A stretch of 64,000 nt of DNA, taken from the NCBI RefSeq assembly GCF_007860135.1, contig NZ_SJPV01000021.1, positions 1 through 64,000 of the forward strand, in the 5' to 3' direction. A program made the translations under genes and the position numbers. The notes beneath the pieces were generated by a model. That model saw nothing but the letters and a program-made list of their open reading frames with translations. It searched no databases and was not told the origin of the DNA. This document shows positions 18,301 to 27,198 of the stretch, in pieces (within the stretch, counting starts at the first letter, position 1; each line of letters begins with the position of its first letter). Origin of the DNA: Novipirellula artificiosorum. Lineage in GTDB: Bacteria; Planctomycetota; Planctomycetia; Pirellulales; Pirellulaceae.

Positions 18301-19287
18301 ATGAGAAGCATGTTTTTGATATTGTTTTTGACAACGGCATTTTGCCAAGTCCAAGCGTTTGCTCAGAAATCGTCCGAAGCGTTTCGCTTTGTCGAATCGC
18401 CAGGTGAATATGTCGATCTGAAATTCGGCGACCGAAATGTGCTTCGGTTTATCAATCGCCCCCATGACGGAAGCACCGGCGATTCGCATTACATGAGTTT
18501 TAAACCTTTCCATCAAGTCTTCGATCCGAAATCAGGGACGATTCTGTTGTCGAGCGGAGTCCACCCAAAAACTAACGAGTTCAAGTTCCCCCATCATCGC
18601 GGACTGTTTTTTGGTTTCAACCGAATCAGCTTTGGCAATGGACAAACGGCAGATATCTGGCATGGAAACAAAGGAGTATTTAGCAACTGTAACGCGATCA
18701 CGAATATGACCGCAGATGAAAAGAGCGCGGCGCACACGGCAGCGATTTCTTGGCATGCAGAGGATGGGAACACATTTGCGGAAGAGATTCGCAAGGTAAC
18801 GGTCTACAACATTTCCGGAGGAACTCAGCTCGATTGGTCGACAACCTTGACAACCAAGTTGGATTTGGTGCGATTGGATGGTGATCCACAACATGCTGGC
18901 TTTCATTTTCGAGCAGCCCAAGAAGTGGCTCAAACAACGGCGAAACAAACTTACTATCTTCGTCCGGATGGGAAAGGCAAAGAGGGTGAGACTCGCAATT
19001 GGGACTCTAAGAAAAAGGATGAGCGAACCATCAATTTGCCTTGGAACGCCATGAGTTTTGTGGTCCAAGGAAATCGTTATACAGCCCTGAGAATCAACCA
19101 TCCGGACAATCCGAAAGAGACACGGGGGAGCGAACGAGATTATGGGAGGTTCGGAGATTATTTCGAATTCGAACTGACTCCCAGCCATCCCTTGAATCTT
19201 CGATATCGGATATGGATTCAAGAGGGAGAAATGACGAAGGAGCAATGCGAAAAGATGGCTCAGGACTTTGTTGCATCGAAATCTTAA
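18301..19287 (+). CDS. Secreted DUF6807 (PmoA-like) family protein
   Basis: 328 residues. Signal peptide (FLILFLTTAFCQVQAFA), then the hallmark regions of the DUF6807/PmoA family: FINRPHDGSTG, GVHPKTNEFKFPHHRGLFFGF, DIWHGNKG, and a C-terminal HPLNLRYRIWI. The HHRG and DIWHG histidines suggest a metal or small-ligand site. The biochemical role is unknown; members are common beside planctomycete sulfatases and Gfo/Idh genes. ATG 18301 is preferred over a GTG three codons upstream. Confidence 0.75.
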   Translation: MRSMFLILFLTTAFCQVQAFAQKSSEAFRFVESPGEYVDLKFGDRNVLRFINRPHDGSTGDSHYMSFKPFHQVFDPKSGTILLSSGVHPKTNEFKFPHHRGLFFGFNRISFGNGQTADIWHGNKGVFSNCNAITNMTADEKSAAHTAAISWHAEDGNTFAEEIRKVTVYNISGGTQLDWSTTLTTKLDLVRLDGDPQHAGFHFRAAQEVAQTTAKQTYYLRPDGKGKEGETRNWDSKKKDERTINLPWNAMSFVVQGNRYTALRINHPDNPKETRGSERDYGRFGDYFEFELTPSHPLNLRYRIWIQEGEMTKEQCEKMAQDFVASKS

Positions 19288-19313
19288 AGCGCTAGCCTTA
19301 AAGCGTTAAAGCG
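19284..19313. repeat. Three copies of TTAAAGCG
   Basis: Octamers at 19284-19291, 19298-19305 and 19306-19313, the first overlapping the DUF6807 stop codon. A short direct repeat of unknown meaning. Confidence 0.6.
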
Positions 19314-19709
19314 GCTTCGCTGGAAAATGTAGCGGAAGTCGTCAAGACTTTCGGACCGCGCCGCCTTATTGAACGAAACTCTTGACGAGTTCCGCTACGA
19401 CGAAATCGCTGGAGGATCGCATGAAGTGCAGCGATAACTGATGTAGAGAGCGTTTTCGGAAGTACAATGCAGCGATTGGAATGTCGGCTCGGGACCAATG
19501 GCCGAAACGGTGCGGTTGGCCAATATTGCCTATCGTGAGCAAACCAACTTCACATTCAGGTAATCCTGAGCGGAGTGGCGCTGGCCACCGGTATCGTCGA
19601 GCTACGTTTTCCCATGCAAGAACGGCGGCTATCGCCGTGCCGCTCATTAACCGGTAGCATAACCTCACCAACCTTCCTCCCTGTCGGCTCAACACAAAGA
19701 CACTTGTCA
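19314..19709. other. Non-coding gap before the FAD-sulfatase gene
   Basis: No credible gene. It contains the third copy of the palindromic repeat (19329-19398). The later part has a possible -10 (TACAAT near 19466) but no clear -35. Confidence 0.5.
19329..19398. repeat. Palindromic intergenic repeat, copy 3
   Basis: Left arm GTAGCGGAAGTCGTCAAGAC and right arm CTCTTGACGAGTTCCGCTAC are near-perfect reverse complements around a 30-base centre. This is the best-preserved of the three copies in the window. Confidence 0.8.
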
Positions 19710-22679
19710 ATGAAAAGTATGTTGTTCGCGTTCCTCCTCTGCCTCACTCTACCCGTGTTTTGTGCAAACGCTCAGAGCAAGCCAGACTTGGCACCTGCAG
19801 AAGGCGATAAGTTGACGTACGACATTGTGGTGTACGGCGACTCATCGGGAGCGGCGGTGGCGGCGATCGCTGCCAAGCGCGAAGGGCGTTCGGTCATCTG
19901 GTTGAACCCCACCGGTTTCGCGGGCGGCATGAGTTCAAGTGGACTCGGTGCGACGGACTTCCTTAGCTATCGAAGTACTTTCGGCGGCATTTCCTCTGAG
20001 TTTTACGATGACGTTGCCAAAGCCTATGGAACCGACTTTGTTCGAAGCTTCGAGCCCCACGTTGGCAAGGACGTCTTTGATCAAATGATCGCGACGGCGG
20101 GCGTCAATGTGATTTACAACGAGATGCTCGACCGCACTTCAGGCAAGGGCGTGACGATGAACGGCAATCGAATCACGGCGATTACCATGCTTAGTGGCAG
20201 GACATATCACGGCAAGATGTTCATCGACGCGAGCTATGTCGGCGATCTGATGGCCGCAGCGGGAGTGACTTACACCGTGGGTCGAGAACCGGAGAGCCAA
20301 TACGGTGAGGACATGGCAGGCGTGCGCCGGGGAGATACAAACCCGCGAGTCCACTATGGCCAGAAGGACAAAGATCACTTTGTGAAAGACGTTGATCCCT
20401 ATGTAACACCAGGCGACTCCAGCAGCGGATTGTTGCCACATGTCCATCGCATTGAGGGACTCAAGAACGGCACGGGCGACAAGAAGATTCAAGCCTACAA
20501 CTATCGAGTGTGCTTGACGACCGATCCGAAGAACCGCATTCCCATCGACAAACCTGAGGGCTATCGCGAGATCGATCATGAGTTGCTGCTGCGAAACTTC
20601 GATGCAGGTGACATGCGTCTGCCAGCGTTAATCGAACCGCTCGCAGGAGGTCTAAAGGTCGATTGGAACAACATGCATGCCGTCGGTTCCGATTATGTTG
20701 GAACGAATTGGGACTATCCCGAAGCAAGCTATGAACGCCGTCGAGAAATTGAAAAGGAACACGAAACCTATATCCGTGGCTTTCTCTGGACGATGGCGAA
20801 CAACCCGCGTGTACCGGAGAGCATTCGCAAGAAGACAGCGGCATACGGTTTGCCTCGCGATGAATTCACGGACAATGGCGGCTGGCCATGGATGATCTAC
20901 ATTCGTGAATCGCGGCGCATGGTTGGCGACTACGTGACGACTCAGCTCGACTGTTCGGGCGTTCGGAAGGCATCGGACCCGGTGGGACTTGGTTCGTTCG
21001 GCATGGACTCGCATTGCGTGCAACACTTCGTCACAGACAACGGCAAGGTGCAGAACGAAGGGGTCATTTGGCGGACGCCACCGCGTCCCTACGGCATTTC
21101 CTACCGCTCCATTGTTCCAAGAAAGGGTGAGTGCGAAAACCTATTTTCTCCGATTTGCCTGTCGGCAACTCATGTCGCCCATGGTTCGATTCGGATGGAA
21201 CCAGTCTTCATGGCCTTGAGCCAAAGCGCGGCAATCGCCGCTGGACTTGCGATCGACAAAAGCGTCAGCGTGCAGGATGTGCCCTATCATGAACTACGCG
21301 ATAAGCTCGAATCGGCCAAGCAGATCGTGCGTCCTGAAACATGGAAACGGGCACCTGCTCAAAAGAAGCCTGCTGTAAAGGCGGAACCCGGAGAAGTGAA
21401 GTCCCAGGAAGTGCAGCCTCAGGAAGAATCGGCACGAAGTCCCGCGAAACAACCCAACGTAGTTCTCATCCTTGCAGATGACCTGGGCGTCGAGTGCTTG
21501 TCGGCTTACGGTGGAACTTCACATCGAACTCCCAACATCGACCGGCTTGCCAAGGAAGGAATGCGGTTCACGCGTTGCTTCAGCAATCCATTTTGTTCGC
21601 CTTCGCGAGGTTCGTTACTAACCGGCAGATACCCTTTCCGAAATGGGCTGAAAGTTGTCTTGCATAGCAAAAGCCAGGAGGACCTTTATTTGCGTCCATC
21701 CCAACCTAGTTTTGCGAGGCAACTCAAACAGCACGGTTACGCCACGCAAATCGTCGGCAAATGGCACGTTTCACTCGAGCACAAACACAACACAATCAAC
21801 CAGTTTGGTTTCGATCACTACCAGACTTGGCAGATTTTTGATGACAAGGGCTCGAAAACGACGCGGTACTGGAAGCCGTATCTCTCTCGAGACGGAAAAC
21901 CGCTTTCTGAAGAAATCAGCAACCGTTATGGTCCCGATGTAGACCTAGAAGTCTACCTTGACTTCATCAAGACCAGTGCAAAAAGCAACACGCCATTTCT
22001 TGCATACTATTCAACCTGCCTACCCCATTATCCGTGGGAACCGACGCCGGATAGTGACGTGCAAGACTATCGTGCGCCTGAGGTAAGGCACAAAGGCGAC
22101 CCGAAATTTTTTCCTGACATGGTCGCCTATCTCGATAAGCAAATCGGTCAAATGCTACAAACTCTCGATGACCTTGGCATCGCCGAAAACACGATTGTTA
22201 TTTTCCTTGCTGACAACGGAACCGACAGCGATCTGGTCAATACGTGGGGTGACGGCAAACGCATTCCTGGCGGCAAAGGGACTATGACAGACCGAGGCAC
22301 TCACGTGCCACTGCTCGTGCGTTGGCCTGGTCGTATCGTCGCCGGGACTTCTTGCGAAGATCTAGTGGATCTCTCGGATTTTCTTCCCACGATCTGCGAG
22401 CTTACCGGTGCGAAGCTGCCTGAGGAATCCATTCATGGACGCTCATTCGCACCTCAACTCTTTGGAAAGTCAGGCAATCCTCGTCAGTGGATTCACCGTC
22501 AAAACGCTGACCTTCGCCAAGTCAGAAACGATGAGTACATGCTTGACAATAAAGATCAACTGCGACGAGTCGTTCCGTTGTGGGAGGAGCCTACACCAAA
22601 AGATTTGAAGAATGATTTGAGTAAAGAAGCAGCCGCTCGCGAGACGTTGCAAGCCGTTTTCGATTCATTCGGACAATGA
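19710..22679 (+). CDS. FAD-dependent oxidoreductase-sulfatase fusion
   Basis: A 989-residue secreted protein with two complete enzymes. After the signal peptide (1-22), residues about 30-545 are a FAD-dependent oxidoreductase of the FAD_oxidored type: YDIVVYGDSSGAAVA nucleotide loop, GGMSSSGLGATD, IDASYVGDLMAAAG, and a final VFMALSQSAAIAAGLA. A Lys/Pro/Glu-rich linker (about 548-580) leads to a sulfatase (about 582-985) with LILADDLG, CSPSR (formylglycine Cys629), VGKWHVS and FLADNGTDSD. The clean linker argues for a real fusion rather than a deletion product. It may oxidise and desulfate one sugar in sequence, but this is inference. ATG 19710 is chosen because the signal peptide starts there. 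Confidence 0.88.
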   Translation: MKSMLFAFLLCLTLPVFCANAQSKPDLAPAEGDKLTYDIVVYGDSSGAAVAAIAAKREGRSVIWLNPTGFAGGMSSSGLGATDFLSYRSTFGGISSEFYDDVAKAYGTDFVRSFEPHVGKDVFDQMIATAGVNVIYNEMLDRTSGKGVTMNGNRITAITMLSGRTYHGKMFIDASYVGDLMAAAGVTYTVGREPESQYGEDMAGVRRGDTNPRVHYGQKDKDHFVKDVDPYVTPGDSSSGLLPHVHRIEGLKNGTGDKKIQAYNYRVCLTTDPKNRIPIDKPEGYREIDHELLLRNFDAGDMRLPALIEPLAGGLKVDWNNMHAVGSDYVGTNWDYPEASYERRREIEKEHETYIRGFLWTMANNPRVPESIRKKTAAYGLPRDEFTDNGGWPWMIYIRESRRMVGDYVTTQLDCSGVRKASDPVGLGSFGMDSHCVQHFVTDNGKVQNEGVIWRTPPRPYGISYRSIVPRKGECENLFSPICLSATHVAHGSIRMEPVFMALSQSAAIAAGLAIDKSVSVQDVPYHELRDKLESAKQIVRPETWKRAPAQKKPAVKAEPGEVKSQEVQPQEESARSPAKQPNVVLILADDLGVECLSAYGGTSHRTPNIDRLAKEGMRFTRCFSNPFCSPSRGSLLTGRYPFRNGLKVVLHSKSQEDLYLRPSQPSFARQLKQHGYATQIVGKWHVSLEHKHNTINQFGFDHYQTWQIFDDKGSKTTRYWKPYLSRDGKPLSEEISNRYGPDVDLEVYLDFIKTSAKSNTPFLAYYSTCLPHYPWEPTPDSDVQDYRAPEVRHKGDPKFFPDMVAYLDKQIGQMLQTLDDLGIAENTIVIFLADNGTDSDLVNTWGDGKRIPGGKGTMTDRGTHVPLLVRWPGRIVAGTSCEDLVDLSDFLPTICELTGAKLPEESIHGRSFAPQLFGKSGNPRQWIHRQNADLRQVRNDEYMLDNKDQLRRVVPLWEEPTPKDLKNDLSKEAAARETLQAVFDSFGQ

Positions 22680-22730
22680 GACTAAACGCCATACGCATTC
22701 ATGCATCTGCCTACCTTCGGATTCGCCAAT

Positions 22731-24137
22731 ATGAAACCCCAATTTCTACTCTTCGCCATAGCTGCCTTCATTTGCTATACAGCTCAAGCGGCTGATTCGA
22801 AACCAAACTTCATCGTAATCTTTACCGACGACCAGGGTTACGGTGACGTTGGGTGCTTTGGTTCAACAACGATTCGCACACCCAACCTCGATCGAATGGC
22901 GAAAGAGGGGCGTAAGTTCACGAGCTTTATGGTGGCTTCATCGGTTTGTTCACCCTCACGCGCGGCGCTCATGACCGGTTGCTATCCGAAACGCGTTGGC
23001 ATGCACAAAGGTGTGCTCTTTCCAGGCTCAACGACTGGTTTGAATCCGAACGAACACACCATTGCTGACCATTTGAAACAGCAGGGTTATACCACCGCGT
23101 GCTTCGGTAAATGGCACCTCGGACACCATCCCGAAGTGCTCCCGCCGTCGAATGGCTTCGACATGTATTTTGGAATCCCCTACTCCAATGACATGAACCA
23201 TCCCAAAAATGAAGGAAAGCCCGAGGGCGGTCCACAAGGTATGGACGAGCTTTGGAAAGACCCAGAATCGACGCTCACAAAATGGAATACGCCGTTATTC
23301 GAAAACGACAAGATCGTAGAACTGCCCGTAGATCAGAGAACGATCACGCGACGATGCACCGATCGTGCGGTCAGCTTCATTGAGCAAAACCAAGGACGCC
23401 CCTTCTTTGTGTATCTGCCCTATTCGATGCCTCACATCCCGCTGTATGTGCCCGACGACGTTCGCGACCCTGATCCAAAGCGAGCGTACATCAACACGAT
23501 CGAGCATCTCGACTCCGAAATCGGACGATTGTTCGAAAGCTTGCGTCGACTCAAGCTCGCCGAAAACACGTACGTCATTTTCGCCACCGACAATGGGCCA
23601 TGGCTGCCCTTCAAACATCACGGAGGTTCCGCTGGCCCACTGCGTGACGGCAAGATGAGCACGTTTGAAGGTGGCCAACGAGTGCCCTGCATCATGTGGG
23701 CTCCCGGTCGAATTCCGGCGGACACCGCATGCGATTCACTCGCATCGACCATCGACTTGCTGCCCACGATCGCCGCCCTGACCAGCACGCCGCTTCCCGA
23801 CGATCGATCCATCGATGGCGTCGATATTTCATCCTTGTTGTTTGGCGGCGCTAAGTCCCCACGCGAAGAGTTTCTTTATTTCAACAAGGGTGGACGCCTT
23901 GAGGGTATCCGCATCGGGGATTGGAAGTTGCTGATGAAGCAACCCCAAGATAAGCAAGACGGAGATCTTGCGAAGTCCGAAGTAATGCTATTTGACCTTG
24001 CGGCTGACCTTGGCGAACGCAGTAACCTCGCAGCCGCCAATCCGGAAATCGTCGAGCGTCTGCGTTTGCGGATGATCGAACTGGATGCTGGTATCGAAGC
24101 GGCAGCAAGGCCGGTTTGGCGAATCCCACCACCGTAA
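22731..24137 (+). CDS. Secreted sulfatase (arylsulfatase A-like)
   Basis: 468 residues. Signal peptide (FLLFAIAAFICYTAQA), metal-binding TDDQGYGDVGCFG, formylglycine motif CSPSR (Cys73), FGKWHLGHHP, FATDNGPWLPFKHHGG and a substrate-contact Lys in DWKLLM. The pattern of GSAGPLRDGKMSTFEGG is typical of arylsulfatase A/N-acetylgalactosamine-6-sulfatase-like members. It starts 51 bases after the FAD-sulfatase fusion, so the two are probably co-transcribed. Confidence 0.93.
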   Translation: MKPQFLLFAIAAFICYTAQAADSKPNFIVIFTDDQGYGDVGCFGSTTIRTPNLDRMAKEGRKFTSFMVASSVCSPSRAALMTGCYPKRVGMHKGVLFPGSTTGLNPNEHTIADHLKQQGYTTACFGKWHLGHHPEVLPPSNGFDMYFGIPYSNDMNHPKNEGKPEGGPQGMDELWKDPESTLTKWNTPLFENDKIVELPVDQRTITRRCTDRAVSFIEQNQGRPFFVYLPYSMPHIPLYVPDDVRDPDPKRAYINTIEHLDSEIGRLFESLRRLKLAENTYVIFATDNGPWLPFKHHGGSAGPLRDGKMSTFEGGQRVPCIMWAPGRIPADTACDSLASTIDLLPTIAALTSTPLPDDRSIDGVDISSLLFGGAKSPREEFLYFNKGGRLEGIRIGDWKLLMKQPQDKQDGDLAKSEVMLFDLAADLGERSNLAAANPEIVERLRLRMIELDAGIEAAARPVWRIPPP

Positions 24138-24229
24138 AACTTGTCACTGGCGAAGCAAAACGTCCGTTTTCGCTAGGAATTCCTGATTTCTTGTGACCGA
24201 CATGGCTCGCAGTGGAATATACGGACACC

Positions 24230-24751
24230 ATGGAATCCAATCTGCCTAAGACAAAGTTCATTGAAGCGTTAACGCTGTACCAGCCGGCTTTGGAAGCGTT
24301 TTGCCATGCGCAGTTGGGCCAACGTCAAGACGTTCAGGAAGCGTTGCAGGCGACTTGCGTGAAGCTGTGGGAAAAGTCCGGTGAGTGGAACCCTGAAACA
24401 GAGTTTCTGCCATGGGCGTTTGCCGTAGCAAGATTCACGGTCTTATCGCAAATTCGGGATCGAATGCGAGATCGTCTGGTCTTTGACGAAGATGTCGTGC
24501 GGGCGATGGCGACGGATGCCGAGTTGGCAGCGGGACAATTTGAAGACCGCCGAGAGGCACTGGGAATATGCCTTCAGAAAGTCAAGTCGGACCAACGCGA
24601 GCTGCTCCAAGAACACTATGTCACAGGTCGTAGTATCCGCGAATTGTCTTCTTCGTCGGGGCGAAGCGAAAACGCCGTGAAAATGATTTTGCTGAGGCTT
24701 CGTGAACAGCTCAGCGATTGTATCGAACGTCAACTTCGGCTTAACTCATGA
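24230..24751 (+). CDS. ECF sigma factor, Rhodopirellula/Verrucomicrobium type
   Basis: 173 residues with sigma region 2 (QDVQEALQATCVKLWEKS, FLPWAFAVARFTVLSQIRDR) and region 4 (LQEHYVTGRSIRELSSSSGR, AVKMILLRLREQL). These sigma factors normally pair with a membrane FecR-like anti-sigma gene directly downstream, and such a gene follows here with a 4-base overlap but is truncated. The sigma factor may therefore be unregulated or itself non-functional. ATG 24230 gives the usual MxxxxKTKFIEAL start. Confidence 0.88.
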   Translation: MESNLPKTKFIEALTLYQPALEAFCHAQLGQRQDVQEALQATCVKLWEKSGEWNPETEFLPWAFAVARFTVLSQIRDRMRDRLVFDEDVVRAMATDAELAAGQFEDRREALGICLQKVKSDQRELLQEHYVTGRSIRELSSSSGRSENAVKMILLRLREQLSDCIERQLRLNS

Positions 24752-25023
24752 ATGAACAATCAGAATCGCTAGCCCCTCGATTGCTCGCGCTGCTTCAATC
24801 AGTACGAGACTCGCACGACGAGTCCGCGCGATTAGCGCTTAATGAACTGCTTCGCAAAGACGCCGCTGCGCGAGCCGTGATGGCTCGCTTGTTGGTGGAT
24901 GAGCAAGCTCTGGTTAGTCGACTGAGGGACGACAGAATCGTTTCACTGTTAGAGCCGACTAAACCAGCTCCAATGCCAGCCTTTGTGGTACCTGCGCGTT
25001 GGCAGCCTTGGCGTCCGCTCTGA
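24748..25023 (+). pseudogene. FecR-like anti-sigma, N-terminal fragment
   Basis: The start ATG overlaps the sigma stop (ATGA). About 80 codons of a helical N-terminal region (RLLALLQSVRDSHDESARLALNELL, AARAVMARLLVDEQAL) fit the cytoplasmic anti-sigma part of a planctomycete FecR-like regulator. It then runs into unrelated sequence and stops without the transmembrane or FecR domain. The break lies near 24985-25020. Confidence 0.7.
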
Positions 25024-25475
25024 GTCGGTCGCTTCGCTCAAGCCGCACCAGAAAGACTTCACGATCTTTTCGGGACTCGATCACGGCGTCAAAGGCGGCC
25101 ACTTTGCGATGAGTTCGTTCCTGAGCGGAGTCCGAACGGCTGACGCGAAGGGGATGCCCGAGGGGAACATTACGTTGGACCAGAGAGCAGCCGAAACGCT
25201 TGGCGGAGCAACTCGATTCCCATCGCTCACGCTCGGCTCAGAAAGCGGCATTCACGGAGGCTGCCTCATGTCATGGACACGAAGTGGCACGCGTGTCCCT
25301 CCCATCAGTACACCGCGCGATCTGTTTCGAAAACTCTTTGTCACAGATAACGGGTCGGACCTTGCGGCTTCTTTAGATCGCTTGGATTTGAAGGACTCGA
25401 TTTTGGACGCCGTCCAAGGCGATGCGAGATCTCTGCAGCGCCAGTTGGGTCAACGCGACAAAGAGAAGCTATTGA
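25020..25475 (+). pseudogene. DUF1552 family protein, internal fragment
   Basis: A stretch of about 150 codons matches the central part of the DUF1552 secreted family: SLKPHQKDFTIFSGLDHG, FLSGVRTADAKGMPEGNITLDQRAAE, SLTLGSES, STPRDLFRKLF, RRQLGQ-like QLGQRDKEKL. Both termini are missing. It is joined in mid-gene to the anti-sigma fragment on its left and to a DUF1592-type fragment on its right. Intact members exceed 400 residues and are usually encoded just after a DUF1592 gene, so local context hints at an original pair. Confidence 0.8.
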
Positions 25476-26136
25476 CGGATTCAAGGATGGCGTACCAGCA
25501 GATGGCGTCTATGAGATTAAAGCACTCGTCAAGGCCATGAACCGTGAGCATCCGTACGACCCTGAGATTTTTGGAACTGATTCACGAGAGCCCTTCAGGC
25601 TAGGGATCGTTCCCGGAGATGAGAGAACCGGCCCGCTGGACCTTCCGCAGCCTATGCAACCGATATTGGCAGAGGTCGCACTCGAAGATGGTGAGCCAGC
25701 GTGGCAAACAATGAATGTGTGGCTCGATGCCGGACAAACTCCGCGTTTCGTTTTCCCTAACGGGCCCAAAGAAGGTCGCATCATTTGGATGAAAGTCGCC
25801 GAATACCACAAGGACTTGTGGCCTAGGTTCATGAGTGAAGGAGACCGAAAGAAAGGTAAGATCGGTATCGTCGGCGCGAAACAACTTACGCTCAGCATCG
25901 CGAAGTTCCCACATATTCGAATTGATGAAGTGAAAGTCCGTGGACCGATTTCCAAGAACGGTTACACGACGATCTCATGCGGAAAGATCTTTCACAAGCA
26001 TGAGACCACAACTGGTTTTGACGCTGGCCAATGGGCTTTCGATGTTTGGCATGATGAGCTCAATCGTGGAGGCGAAAAGCCAGAGACTGTCGACCTCCTT
26101 AAATCGCCTCGCGCAAAAGGCTCAATAGTTTTGTGA
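25466..26136 (+). pseudogene. DUF1592/DUF1587-type cytochrome protein, internal fragment
   Basis: About 215 codons covering the carbohydrate-binding-like middle part of the large DUF1587/DUF1592 secreted cytochrome family: DGVYEIKALVKAMNREHPYDP, EPFRLGIVPGDERTGPLDLPQPMQP, and the conserved VWLDAGQTPRFVFPNGP. The N-terminal cytochrome and C-terminal DUF1592/1588/1624 parts, several hundred residues, are absent. Its final codons overlap the 3' end of the convergent LysR gene. Translation could start at ATG 25537 but no function is expected. Confidence 0.8.
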
Positions 26137-27031
26137 GGGCTTGGGTGGGGATTCGACCCTTGCGGTGGGCGGCGACCACGTGCACGAGACCTATTTCGGC
26201 GGAGAGTGATCGTGTTGCTGCGCGCTTGGTTAAGTTGCCGTTAGGGCGACTAGCGATGATGCCTACTCCCATGCCGGCTTGAACACAGCCGATCGTGATG
26301 GCGCTGTTGTCAGTCTCCGCAACCAATCGTAGCGGCTCGTTGATTCCAAGACGAAAGCGGGCTTGGTCGAACATTTGCCGGACGATCGTGTTTGGATTTC
26401 CCAGGATAAGTGGTTCGTTGATTAAGTCTGCGATCGTGACCTTCGTTTGCCGAATGAGCGGATGACGGCGTGGGAAGGCGACCAGGTACTCAAGTGGATA
26501 GAGTCGCTCGTAGTTCAACTCTGACTGGATCATCGATTGCGAGGGTTCGATCAAGAGTGCAAGATCCGCTTTACCTTCCAAGACAAACTCTTGAGCCGTG
26601 GCATTGTCGGCTGACATGAGACGCAAGTTCGAATCGGGATAGATCTTGCTAAACGCTCGCAGAGGTGCCCCGAGTTCTTCCAGCATCATCCGGACACCGG
26701 TCACCAATTTTATTCTCTGTGCGGCTTCGTTGGTCTCCTCGGCAAGCCTTTGGAAAGTAGATTCGACAGATGCCATGATTGGCCTGAGCATTTCGTAAAG
26801 TACTTTGCCAGCAGCCGACGGGCGAATATTGCGACCTGCTCGATCGAAGAGCTTTGTTTTGTAAATTTTCTCGAGCGACCTCACTTGCTCCCAGATCGTT
26901 GGCCCTGCTAGCCCCAACGATTCCGAAGCGGCTGCGTAGCCGCCGTGTTCATAAACCTGGCAGAAAGTGATGATTTGCTGCATCGTTAGCGACTCAGCAG
27001 AATCAGCGAGTTGGTGGAAAAAAACGTTCAT
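26099..27031 (-). CDS. LysR-type transcriptional regulator
   Basis: 310 residues. Winged helix-turn-helix at the N-terminus (FCQVYEHGGYAAASESLGL, WEQVRSLEKIYKTKLFDRAGR), then a LysR substrate-binding domain (ADLALLIEPS, LYPLEYLVAFPRRHPL, GCVQAGMGVGIIAS). Either ATG 27031 or the internal ATG at 26983 (MQQIITF), which fits the usual family start better, may be used. It is divergent from the MFS-led operon, and a perfect palindrome lies in the shared promoter region. It most likely activates that operon in response to the transported acid sugar or a derivative. Confidence 0.92.
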   Translation of the reverse strand: MNVFFHQLADSAESLTMQQIITFCQVYEHGGYAAASESLGLAGPTIWEQVRSLEKIYKTKLFDRAGRNIRPSAAGKVLYEMLRPIMASVESTFQRLAEETNEAAQRIKLVTGVRMMLEELGAPLRAFSKIYPDSNLRLMSADNATAQEFVLEGKADLALLIEPSQSMIQSELNYERLYPLEYLVAFPRRHPLIRQTKVTIADLINEPLILGNPNTIVRQMFDQARFRLGINEPLRLVAETDNSAITIGCVQAGMGVGIIASRPNGNLTKRAATRSLSAEIGLVHVVAAHRKGRIPTQALTKLLSLLREAI

Positions 27032-27040
27032 TCAACTTAA

Positions 27041-27056
27041 CCTAATGGACATTAGG
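27041..27056. promoter_or_regulatory. Probable LysR operator
   Basis: CCTAATG-GA-CATTAGG is a perfect 7-2-7 inverted repeat in the divergent gap, ten bases upstream of the far LysR start and 11 bases before the -35 of the opposite promoter. Its place and dyad symmetry fit a LysR activation or autoregulation site. Confidence 0.6.
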
Positions 27057-27066
27057 AACTATACAA

Positions 27067-27094
27067 TTGATCCGATTGATTAATCCAGTATACT
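27067..27094 (+). promoter_or_regulatory. Sigma-70-type promoter of the MFS operon
   Basis: -35 TTGATC (27067-27072) and -10 TATACT (27089-27094) with a 16-base spacer. Located about 105 bases before the MFS start. Confidence 0.55.
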
Positions 27095-27198
27095 CAGAGC
27101 CAAGATAGAGGGGGAGGTCAACCAATGCTTGCGGCTCTTGTGGTCGCAAATGACGTCAATTGCAACGAAGCCAATCACAAGAAGTCGTTGACAGAAAT

